Shown here piece after piece: positions 24,427 through 35,099 of a DNA stretch of 64,000 bases. The DNA is from Cristatella mucedo. Its lineage: Eukaryota; Bryozoa; Phylactolaemata; Cristatellidae. Numbering within the stretch: position 1 is the stretch's first letter; each line of letters starts with the position of its first letter. The stretch covers positions 305,501 through 369,500 of the forward strand of contig WPIO01000101.1 of the NCBI GenBank assembly GCA_009760855.2, written 5' to 3'. The notes under the pieces were generated by a model. That model made no database searches, was not told the origin of the DNA, and worked only from the letters and a program-made list of their open reading frames with translations. The translations under genes and the position numbers were made by a program.

Positions 24427-25394
24427 GGCCACTGCCCGTCGCCGCGACGAATCCTGAACACGAACTTCCGGCAGGCGCTCGCGAGGTCGTCCCGGCGCTC
24501 TGGTCGGCCGAGAGGAGGACGCGCGCGCGAGACGGTTGCTGGGATTGCGAACCGCGTCCTCCAAGACCGCGTCAGACGGCGCCTCAGCTCCTCGTAAAAT
24601 ACCCGAAGGAGCGGCAGCGGCGAGCAGCCTCGCTCCCGCTCCGAGCGGCTGCTTCCGGTGGCTTCCTCGCCAGTCGAGCTGCGCAGCGCTCGCGCTCGTA
24701 GGCGCAGCGAATTGAGAGCGGTCCGCGAGGGAGCGCGCCTGCCCGCGACCGCGACCGCAGCAGCCGGTCAGCAGTGGCTGCAGCGAAACGCGGAGGGGAT
24801 AAAGCCTGATTGCTCGCTGATTGGCTGGACAGCGCCGCTGGCTGCTGCGGCTCAGAGCACTGACCGAGGCGAGACAAGCCTCGTTTTCGCGTGCGCGCAC
24901 GGAAGGCGACTCTAGCTTTGCAAGGCGCTGACGAAATACTGCCGCCGAACGTGCATTCGCAATCGCTCGTTGGCGCGCGAGAACGCTCACGGTCGACTCG
25001 CTGCGACGGTCCTCGCCCTCGCTCTCGTTCACCACTCGCTCGGCTCTCCTCTCATCGCGCGTTCCAACGAGCGAGATCACGCACGGAAGTTCCGAGCTAA
25101 GTGGGAACGCTGCGTTCGGCCGCGGGTGACGAGCCGGATAAGGTAGGGTGAGGTGTTAGAGGTTAGGTAAAGGTAGGGCATGGTGAAGGTAGGAAGGTCA
25201 AAGGTCCGCGTGCAGCCATTCAGGCGGCGGCGGCTACCACTCGTCAAGCGGCGACTTTCTCAAATTAAATGGCGACAAATACAACGCGTTGGTGGCTGGC
25301 GTACACAGCGTTAATCAATATTGGAAACGCATTCCTCAAAGTGGGCTCAGCCAGCATATATCTCGTTGCAACTGCATTCGAATCTAGTTATCCA

Positions 25395-25756
25395 GTTCTA
25401 AAGTGGCATTTTACTAGATGACCGCATCAGCTCTGCAGTCAATTCTGCCTAGTTTAAGCTATGAAGCATTGCAAACGTTCGGGCCTGCCAAGGCACGCCC
25501 AGGCAGAGATTGTGACATCAAAGTTGGAGCATGACTTTGCGACATCCCCTTGCTAGACCTCTGCAACTCATTAATCGCATGTCAACCGTCCCATGCAATA
25601 AGACGCTTACAGTGCATACAAAATTCTGCAGCTAGGCTTGTCTGTTGCGAACGTCGCAACTGCCACATTACACCACTTCTCATCGACTCATAATGGTTCC
25701 TCATCAAGAAGCGAATCGACTTTAAGGTTGCGTAGCTCACTTTTAGGTCCCTCCAT
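25395..25756 (+). mobile_element. L2-like LINE fragment
   Basis: GATGACCGCATCAGCTCTGC starts the segment equivalent to DDRISSAVNSA. TGCAACTCATTAATCGC matches the CNSLLAG region, and TAGGCTTGTCTGTTGCGAAC matches ARLVC-R. Several frameshifts. Confidence 0.6.
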
Positions 25757-25885
25757 TTCCTCGCTCCAAAGTGGTTAAGGTGCTTGCCTCGAACAATGGT
25801 CAAGATGAATGTAATTGATTACCGATGTCGTGTCGGGCTCGAGCGATCTGGCATATGCGAATCCCCCAAATAAAGATTAAGTTAT
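25757..25885 (+). mobile_element. SINE2 copy, degraded
   Basis: GTGGTTAAGGTGCTTGCC is followed by a GGGCTCGAG B-box remnant and a CCAAATAAAGATTAAG tail, directly after an L2-like fragment. Confidence 0.55.
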
Positions 25886-25969
25886 CTTAGGAAACTATAT
25901 AAATTAATTAAATTTACATTTACATTTATGACCTACCTGTCCAAACTACTTCTCAATCAGGCCAGACGT

Positions 25970-26300
25970 CGTACCAAGCTCTCAGAGTCGGTTAGCTGTG
26001 CCTCTGTAACCAACCTCAAATCCAATCGATACCGTGCCTTTCGTTCTTAGGCTCTCGAAGCCTAAAGCCCAATTCAGAATGACGGCACACAATCCCCTGA
26101 ACTTGACAGCAATAAAAAGAGGCCAAGAAACCCTACCTCACGGCATTTGCTGCTTCCACGTGAGTTGTCCTTTGTGCGCTTATGCGTGCTGACGCTGCAT
26201 GTTGTCACTAATCATTGGACTTTCGCTTCCTTTCCAAAATATGTAAAGTATCTACAAAGAGGTATAGTTCTCTTAGAACATTATATAAGTATCTAACCAT
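25970..26300 (+). mobile_element. L2-like LINE fragment, C-terminus, 3' UTR and tail
   Basis: CGTCGTACCAAGCTCTCAGA and CCAACCTCAAATCC match the SIVPPAF / TNLKS part of other copies. TGTGCGCTTATGCGTGCTGA is 3' UTR. The tail at 26236-26300 is weakly conserved. Confidence 0.6.
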
Positions 26301-26954
26301 CTCTACTAATCAAAGCGAGAAAATCCGTCACGCCGCAAGTCGGCGCACTTCCGTCAAGCGGCAAGATGGCGCAATGTTGGTCGTCTTCCGCGACGGAACT
26401 ACTACCGCTCAGCGAAGCGAGTTCACAGGCAGCGACCTGCTTGTTATTGTTATTGTTATTATTATTATTATTGTTGTTATTGCGCCACCTGAAGCGGTCG
26501 CCAGCACAATCTTACTGTCCTCGGCTGCGTGAGCTTGGCGCGAGCGGCGACAGCGCGAGGAGGTGAGCGGTGCCTGGGTATCGAGTTCCCGCTGCGGCGA
26601 CGCCCGGACTACGAACTCTCGTCCTAGGAATCCGAGAGACGGAACGTCCGGGTAGAGAGTTCTCGCGGTAGCATCGCTTTGCGCAATCGCCGTGCGAGAA
26701 TCTAGGCCGAGCGTCCGTAAGCGGAGAGCCGAGCGAGTGGGCGCGAGCAGCGGGGCGCGGATCAAACAAACAGGGCGCCCGCTAGCGAACGACGCAGCGG
26801 CCTTGCTCGCAATGAGCGACGCGCTACGTCGCCCCCGACGACATTTCCTTACCGGTGGACACCCGACGGGTCGCAGCGTCGCAGCGTCACCGGTCGACGC
26901 CTTCGCCTTCGACCGGGCGTTCTGGCGAATCTGCGAATCGCCGTCGGCAGACGA

Positions 26955-27395
26955 TAAAATAAGCATCGTACCACCCGCTCTTCTGAATCGAATCGTTTAC
27001 CTACACCCGGTACGAACCGAAAATCCCTTGGAAACCGTGCCTTTAGTTCGTATCCTGCCAAGGCCTGAAACTCACATCCTACTGGCGTCACGACATACTC
27101 TGACTTGACCACATTTAAAAGAAGCTAAAAACGCATCTATTTATCACGGCATATCGTGGTCAGTGTGATTTGTACTTTGTGCGCTTATGGGCGCTGCTAC
27201 TGCGGATGCAGCCACTAACCATATTTGCATGCTGACCCTGTGCATGCCATCTCTAACCATATTATGCTTGTTTTAATTTCATTTCATTGACCATGCTACC
27301 ACTAACCATTCGATCGTGCTTCATTGCAGCAAATTTAAAGTGCCTAGAAAGAGATTACGTTCTCTGAGGTGCTATAGAAATATTTTTTATTATTA
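26955..27395 (+). mobile_element. L2-like LINE fragment, C-terminus, 3' UTR and tail
   Basis: CATCGTACCACCCGCTCTTC leads to the ENPLETVPLVRILP-type reading. The 3' UTR with GACCCTGTGCATGCC follows, then the hairpin tail at about 27330-27395. Confidence 0.75.
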
Positions 27396-27424
27396 TATAA
27401 AACCCCTAAAGCCATCGGCAGGAT

Positions 27425-27535
27425 TCGAAACCCGGTTCATGGTGAATGTAATTGACGACCGAGGTCGTGAGCTCGAGCCCCGTGGCATATGTGAAACGCC
27501 TGAATAGAGCTTAGGGCGCTGTACAAATAAAATGT
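27425..27535 (+). mobile_element. SINE2 copy, 5'-truncated
   Basis: GGTGAATGTAATTGACGACC leads into the B-box region GAGCTCGAGCCCC and a tail GGGCGCTGTACAAATAAAAT, followed by a TA tract. Confidence 0.65.
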
Positions 27536-27539
27536 ATAT

Positions 27540-27767
<228 letters not shown>

Positions 27768-28367
27768 TGATATAACCAATACCTATCGAAGTGGCTTGGT
27801 CCAATGGAGTTGGGGACGACGCGTTAACTACGATCGATTACTCGTTTGAACTGAGAACTCGATGCAGTCGTCATTCCTACTCGAAGAAACGACGAAGCGG
27901 CGGCTAGCAGCTGGCTAGCTACTAGCGAACTCAAGCCGCTCCGCCGCAGTTGGCCGCTGGGTTGACACTTTGGCAAAGCAGTACAAGGGGCGCTGCTGCA
28001 ATGGTTGCTCCGATTCCACTTCTAATTCGGGGCAACGACCGGGGCGAGCCAAACTGATCGCCGCTTTTCTTTTCCGCCTCCTCCTCATTGTTTGCCCGCG
28101 AGAGTTCCGAAGGCGAAAGCGCCGGTTTCTCGCCAGGCTGACGATCGCCCGTCTCGCCTGCGCACTCGCCAGCGTCAGTCGAGCGACTCGCACGCACGAG
28201 CATCGGTGACGTAGGCAGTATGCCGAGGGGGTTGGTCTAAAGTCTTCCGCGGGTCTGGCTCAGGGGAGGAGAGGGGGTAGTACGTAGTACGTAGCTCGCT
28301 CGCCCTTTCGCCAGCACTCGCTGAGAGCTGAGCTCTGGGTCTGTTTCTGAAGGGGCTGTAATGGGTC

Positions 28368-28391
28368 ATCTCTCTCTCTCTCTCTCTCTCA
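28368..28391. repeat. Short (CT)n tract
   Basis: About 24 bp. Confidence 0.9.
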
Positions 28392-28967
28392 TTTCTTGAA
28401 AGTTTTTAAGGTAAATAGTTGCTTGACAAGTTTAAAGGCGGTGGCGGGGTCACTCGCGATGCGGCTTGGATGGACCGGTCCAGATTCGATGCTGCTTCGT
28501 TAGCCCCGGTCCAACCGGCTACGCTGATGATGTGCGACAGGAGCGATAGCAGAAAGTGATGATGCGTTCATGCGATTGAGCATTTTCCTTAGGAATCTTA
28601 GAAGTACCGAGATGATAGCACAAGTCGTCTGGCAGTTTGCTACTTGCAAACCGCTGCGGTACCACTTGCCGACCACAGAGTTCATTTTAGCATTGATGAA
28701 TTCATTGTTGCTTTACATAAACTTTCCTTGACGTCCAAAAAAACAATTTATTTTCGCCAGCATCTTTCTTACAGGAAGAAGGCTTTCGTGTATCGTTCAT
28801 GCATTCTGCGGGTTGTCGTTTATCGATTGCTTGATAGGCTGATGTGGGCAGCCACCGGCTGCTGCGCGTGGGGTACTTGATTAGACTGCAGACAGAGTTG
28901 CCCGGTCCAGGTATTGCCGACCGCGACCACATTTTGAGGTGTGACCCACAGTTTCAGTGCAAGCGGT

Positions 28968-28968
<1 letters not shown>

Positions 28969-29037
<69 letters not shown>

Positions 29038-29038
29038 T
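28969..29038. repeat. (CT)n tract
   Basis: About 70 bp, nearly pure. Confidence 0.95.
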
Positions 29039-29918
29039 TACCCTCTACGGTCTATTAGTCGCATTTAGAAGCATACGTTGGCAGGTCGGCGGTGCTAGAG
29101 AGGGAGACGCCGATGGCGCCGATGGCCACGCGGTGACTTCGACTTCTGTCTGTAGAGCCGAATCGCCTCGTCACTTCTTTACTCATCCTTCGAAAGCTCG
29201 CGGAGTTGGATGCTCTCAAGTGGCGAGTAGATGCCGGCGTTGCTGCGGAAATCCGAGCGAGATGATTTGCCGTCTTCCCACGTCGGAACCTGTTGACGAC
29301 AGGTCTGTCTAAACGGCTGCTGGGGCGGAGGTATGCGGCCGGCGGCTCTGCAGACGCAGCGGGCTCCTCCTGCTCGCGTTCCGCTGCGCATGCGCGCGAG
29401 CGGAGAGCTGGCGCCGCACGCGCTGGAGCGTCGCCGGCGAGAGGCGTGGGAATGGAAAGCGAACCGATCGAATGGCGAGAGGAAGCGAGGAGCGAGCTCT
29501 GGCTCAAGGTTCAAGGTCCAGAGTCCTCAGCACTCTTTAGGACGCGACGCCGAAAACGAGGACGGCGCCCTGGCAGGGAAGAGTGCGGCTCGCCAGGCGT
29601 CCGCCGAAGCGTCGGCGCCGTGGCGGCTAGCACAGCCTGCGGGTCGCGTGGCGATGGCAAGGTGACGAAACGACATGCCGGAATCAATAGGTGAAACGAA
29701 ACGGCAGTGCGAGACGAGTTTTCACAAAGCACTAGTCTATCCGCGTCCCAACGATCGCAGCGTCGTACCAAGAGCAGACAAAGCAGGAGATACGGTGATG
29801 GCGAACTTTCTGCCCGCCGCACTTCCCCTAAGAAGACTGAAACGAGGGCGTTCTCGACGAGTCCCCCCTCTCCAAAAGTTGAATCCAAGGCCCGATCAAC
29901 TAGCGGACCTACATAGGC

Positions 29919-30029
<111 letters not shown>

Positions 30030-30110
30030 CTCACGAAAGCAGGTAGGTCAGCCACCCGCCGGCCGGTACTGTGACGTCTCTGCGGGGCCAGCGGCTGCGC
30101 ACACCCTTGT

Positions 30111-30154
30111 GCTCTCGTTCGCTCGCTCTGCGGGCAGAGCGGGAGAACGAGAGC
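30111..30154. repeat. 21-bp hairpin, two mismatches, 2-base spacer
   Basis: GCTCTCGTTCGCTCGCTCTGC at 30111-30131 pairs with 30134-30154. Confidence 0.8.
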
Positions 30155-31148
30155 AGCAGGTTCACTCAATGCGATCTGACCTCGCGGCGCCGACTCTTCA
30201 TGCAGCTGCCGCACGATCCGTGGCCCCGATCAATCGCCGATCAATCGCGCAATAAAGATTCCTCTTAGGGAAATTTCCTCAAGTCAAGGTGGTCAACAAA
30301 AGTAGATTGCAAGGCTCAAATACTCTGTTTCGTGGTTGTTACCTTTGGCAGCCAGATGATGACCCTATGCAAACTGCCTGGAAGGTGGAGTGCTTTTTGA
30401 CGAATCCTTATCGCGACGGCCATACTTCGAGGATTCTGTTGCGACTGAGTGTATATCCTGCGCACGATGCGAAACCCGCGCGCATGCACGCCCCCCGTGC
30501 GCCTCGGCCGAGCTAAGAGAGACTACGGAAGCCACGAACGCACCGGCGCCGGCGATGGCGCCGGCGATGGTGCGGACCCGCGACGACGGGACGACGTGTC
30601 GCGTCGCCGGCGATCCGCTGCCGCTCGGCGCTACGTCGGCGGCGAGCGGTCGCAGCAGCGAGAGCCGCCGCCGCCGCCGCGCGGCTCCTCGCTCCTCGGC
30701 GCTCAGCCGGGACTCTCGGGGACTCTCGGGCGAAATTTCGGCGTCCCTGCGCTACTCGCCGAGAGCGAGCGTAAAGCGAGCGATTCTTCGATCGCAGGCT
30801 TCGATTGGGCGCAACGACGCAAGCGAATCCCGCGAACGCTCGAGCGCGTCAATAGCCGGCCGCGGCGGCCGTCCACCGACCCACGCCCGCGGCGGCCGTC
30901 CAGTGACGCCCGCTGCGGCCCCGCAGCGGCGTCGTAATTCGATTGCGGTCGAGCCGCTTGGAAGAGGCGACCGCAATCGCAATTCTCGGCCAGTTTCAGT
31001 GCACGACGGCGGCGCGGGCGGCGCACTACGCCAGCGAGCCCGTCGCCCGAGCTCCTTCCGGTCTCTTCGCCGCCACGGCAGCCGCCGCGAAAGTTTCGCC
31101 GCGAGACCACGGCTGCTGAGCGTCGATCACCGGCCATATTCGGCGCTC

Positions 31149-31262
<114 letters not shown>

Positions 31263-31589
31263 CCGGCCTCAACCTTGACATCGCTGCGTTGCCCTACTGG
31301 CGAGAGACTCGACGGCTTCGACGGTTCGAGTTCACTCGATCGCGATCGGCGGCGGTGGCTCTCGTCGCCTAGTGATGCGAGCCTGCCTCTCGCGCAACCG
31401 ACGCGGCCGTCACCGCCGCGGCGTTCGCGCGCGCGTTCGGATCGAGCTCCCATTCAATCAGGACCGAACGCTTTGGAAGGGGAGGGGAGAATGGCTCTGC
31501 GGAGGCAGCAGCTAGCCGAGTGTCTGCTTTTCAGCAAACACTTTGCTAAAATTCAGGCGTGTTTAGACAGTGATACAACATCTAAATTG

Positions 31590-32180
31590 GTCCATGCATA
31601 ACTTCTGTAACTCACTGCTTGCTGGCCTACCGGCGTGTGCAGTAAGGCGTGTGCAGCCGGTGCAAAACTCCGCAGCCAGGCTTGTCTGTCGTGAGCGTCG
31701 CAGTTGCCACATCGCACCACTTCTCGTCGACCTGCACTTGCTACCCAGTCAAGCAACGCATCAACTTCAAGGTTTTGTCACTCACTTTCAGGTTCTTTCA
31801 TTCGTTGGTTTCAGCCTACCTATTAGATCTACACCCCACCAGGCTAGCATCATACTACCCGCTTTTCAGAATGCGACTGTTTACCGATACCTCGTACGAA
31901 CCTCACATCCTTTTGTGGAGACAGTGCTTTTAGTTCGTATGCTCTCAGACCCTAGAACTCACTTTCGACACGTGTCACGACATCCCTTGACTTGACCACA
32001 TTTAAAAAGAAACTTCAAACGCATCTATTTATGACAGCATTTAGTGGGTCCGTGTGATTCGTCCTATGCTTGCTTAGGCGCGCTGACACTGTTGTATGCT
32101 GCCACAAACCATACTTGCATGGTGACCTTGTGCATGCCACCCCTAATAATGTTATTCTTGTTGTCTATTGAGCGTGCTAC
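31590..32180 (+). mobile_element. L2-like LINE fragment, C-terminal domain and 3' UTR
   Basis: The + frame reads NSLLAGLPACAVRRVQPVQNSAARLVCRERRSCHIAPLL in near-intact form, then LHLLPSQ with frameshifts and a 3' UTR. The tail is replaced by the inverted tail pair that follows. Confidence 0.8.
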
Positions 32181-32206
32181 CATAAATAACAATAATACAC
32201 TTGATA

Positions 32207-32374
32207 ATAATAATGCACTCGATAAAGCACCCTCAGAGAACTCAATCTCTTTCTAGGCGCTTTGCATTTGCTGCAAAGGGACCATTCGATAGTGCTTCCT
32301 TTGTAACAATTGTAAAGCACCTAGAAAGAGATTGAGTTCTCTCTGAGGGCGCTTTATCAAGTGTATTATTATTA
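32207..32374. repeat. Inverted pair of L2-like 3' tails
   Basis: The left arm 32207-32280 is the tail in - orientation and the right arm 32299-32374 the tail in + orientation, about 18 bp apart. Each arm is itself a hairpin-forming tail, so the pair is a strong inverted repeat. Confidence 0.75.
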
Positions 32375-32562
32375 CTCTACTAGAACTCGTCTCCTGCCTC
32401 TCACCCGACGCAAAAGTGGCCGCTGCGGCCGCAGCCCAGCGTCGGACTCGGCAGTTTGCTTCGCAGCGCGGTTTGCTTAATTCAATTAGAATACGGGAAC
32501 ATCGAAGCCCCTCGAATGAAAAGCAGGGCTCGGGACGCAGATCTCGGCGCTCCAGAGCACGT

Positions 32563-32642
32563 AGTCGTTGTCGTGCGGTCCGAAGTAGTCGTTGTCATGC
32601 GTAGTCGTAGTCGTTGTCGTAGTCGTTGTCATGCGGTCCGAA
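32563..32642. repeat. GTAGTCGTTGTC short tandem repeat
   Basis: Irregular copies of GTAGTCGTTGTC with two occurrences of TGCGGTCCGAAG. Confidence 0.75.
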
Positions 32643-32835
32643 GGGAAACACGCAGAGGCTACGAAAGCTGACGAAAATCGCGCCGCACTGACCTAATTAA
32701 TTACCATCCGGAGCACATAGTAGTCCGACGCCGGAAGAAGCGAAAATCGCGCCGCATCGTTGCAGTCCAAAAACTCCGATTGGATCGCGCGGCCGCGCTT
32801 CGTGTGCGAATGGACGCATGCAGCAGTCGGCGGCA

Positions 32836-32866
<31 letters not shown>

Positions 32867-32994
32867 CGGCGCTTTCGGCTCCTCCTTTGATCGTTGCAGG
32901 GCGTGGCGCGATCGAAGGCCACGCCGTTCGCTGCACACCCTGCAACGACGGAGAAAGAGCGGCTGCCCGGCGATGCCAGCAGCCTAAGAAAATA

Positions 32995-33033
32995 GCCTAC
33001 AGCTCGCTCGCGCGTCGCGAGCGAGCTGTAGGC
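32995..33033. repeat. Perfect 18-bp hairpin, 3-base loop
   Basis: GCCTACAGCTCGCTCGCG, loop CGT, then the exact reverse complement. Confidence 0.9.
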
Positions 33034-34310
33034 GCGGCGCCATATCCGCAATAGTTGGGGGAATTTCGCCCGCATCCGGCCGCCGAAGGCGGTGCTGCTC
33101 GCACAGCCTCGCTCTCGGGCCGCCAAGTTTTGGACAGAGCCCGTCCGCTTGCGTTAGCGTTCGAATCGACAATCGGAAAATGACCGAGCATCGCAGCGAT
33201 CGCCATCGCGAGAAGCGAACGCACGGACAGGCCGGGAGGCAGGCTGACGGGGGGGGGCGGGTGCAGCTGGATGCTTCCGGCTATGCCCACTCAATATCAA
33301 GGTCTAGTCTCGCGAGAAGATTGTCCCGCTACGCGGCCTTCTCCTGGTTTCTCGAGTGCCATTCGCAGGGTTGAATGGGCGCAGAAACGGACATAACGAT
33401 CATCGGTTGCAGCGGGAACTTTGTACGAAGACGTCGGCCGTTACGTTGTCCGTCCGTTTCGTGACCGGGCTGCTGTGCTCAGCGAGCAGACTGGAGGCGA
33501 ACTGGCGCTGGTAGACGCGGGTGGTGGACGCGAGTGGAACTCGAAGCGATGCACTGAAAACTGAGCTCGACTTACCGATTGACGATTTCGAATCAGAAGC
33601 TGGCACGCTCGCACCGCGGCCGAGTGCGCTATACGCGGCGCGGAAACGGCGACGAGATCAATCAGCCAGACTGCGATCGATATTCGTCGTTGGCTGTTGC
33701 CAAATAACAGCGACCAGGGTCCAATCGTGCGACAACCTATGGCCGAGGCCGCACAGAAGCCAGCGCCATGCAATAGGCATTGATTGCGCCGCCGGCCTCC
33801 GAAAGTGGTCTTGGCATTTGAGTCGATCTGAGCTCTAGACCGCGAACGCGTGGTGTAGATCGTGGCCGTTGCTGAGTGCCTGTAACAGCGAGTCGCTGCT
33901 AAATAGACTTTTTCTACGCTGTAGGTGCGAGCTCGCTTCGTCAAGCTATGCGCGCGGCGCTGCTCTTCGTCGATGCCTCGCTACTGACGGCGCACCTGCG
34001 CGTGCTGCACCTGCAAGTCGCTAGACGAGACAGCACAACAGGTTCAGCGCGTCGCCTCCGTTTGTCGCTCGTCGGTCGAGACTGGCGAGACTGTTAGGAG
34101 CGCTGCGTTTGCAGCCTGTTCTGTCCAGACGTGCAGTTTCCGCACGCCGCGGCAGCATTCTGCTCTGCACTTGAATCGTGCGACACGCCAGCAAGCTAAA
34201 GCCCGATCCGGCCGCTGCCGGACATATCGAGCGACCGAACTGAGCGAACGCCTATTGGCGTCGCTCAGCTGATGCTTCCTTCTAGGAGCGAGAGTGAATG
34301 AAGCTCCGAA

Positions 34311-34366
34311 CGACTGAGCGAGCCAGCTCGCGAGCGAGTGAGCTCGCGAGCTGGCTCGCTCAGTCG
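34311..34366. repeat. Perfect 25-bp hairpin, 6-base loop
   Basis: The arms are 34311-34335 and 34342-34366, with loop GAGTGA. This is the longest perfect hairpin I found. Confidence 0.9.
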
Positions 34367-35099
34367 CTCCTGCGGAGGTGCGGCCGTAATGCCGAATCGG
34401 TGCACCGGCCAGGTTTCGTGACCTGAGAGGTCGGCCGGACGGCGTTTGGCACGAAAGATAACCTGGTTATTAGTTAGCGCCCGAGGAGACTCGTGACCAT
34501 GCGGCATTCCCGATTGGCTGTAACCGAATCCGCCCTCCCTCCCAGCCCGAAGGTAGCCAGGCGGCTGGGGGGAGGGGAGGGGAGGGGAGCTAGGCGGACT
34601 GGAGGAGCTCGGGAATGCTGGGTGTGCTCTCTTTGCTCCTCCGAGTTCGCTTTTAATGCGATTGTTTTCTGCAAGAGTTAAGTTGGTGAGCTTGCGACAT
34701 CGCTGGCGGTCATCGCCGATGCCCGGTGCGCCTGCCAGCGTCTGCCCAACAGCTGCCGGGTCGTGTCAAAGAGGGGGGGGGCAGCTGTTCAAGGTGTCTT
34801 AGAGTGGCAAGCAGCAGCAGCAGCAGCAGCAGCAAGCAGCAGCCACTCCAGACACTCGCGAAGAGAGTCTGGAGTGAGTGAGGACAAGGCGAGACAGGGC
34901 GAGTCAGATGCTCGTGCCGTGCTCGTCTCATCCGAATGCCGTCTGAGACTCGGCAATCGTCTCGCTGCGCTGCTTTCAAGCACGAGCGCCCGCCGGGAAA
35001 CCTGCCTCCGCGAAACTCGTGGCATTCGCTCGCTACGACTTCGTGTGTCAGCTCTCGCCTCTCGCCAACTGTGACCGATGAGCGGGCGGGTCAATAAGT

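Larger units (their letters stand above)
22600..25110. other. CpG-dense block
   Basis: Very high C, G and CpG content by eye, in contrast to its flanks. It contains the heptamer array and two perfect hairpins. ORFs up to 353 codons occur on both strands and in overlapping frames, as expected of stop-poor GC-rich DNA. No protein family was recognised. It may be a promoter/CpG-island region of an unseen gene. Confidence 0.6.

Noticed and set aside
23640-24701. 353-codon ORF with a repeated RFTLHAS peptide
   Set aside because: The repeat peptide comes from the CTTCACG heptamer array, which is open in every frame. The rest is stop-poor CpG-dense DNA.
25140-25205. Telomere-like repeat (GGTTAGGTAAAGGTAGGG)
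   Set aside because: Only irregular GGTAGG/GGTTAG words over about 65 bp, with no true TTAGGG array.
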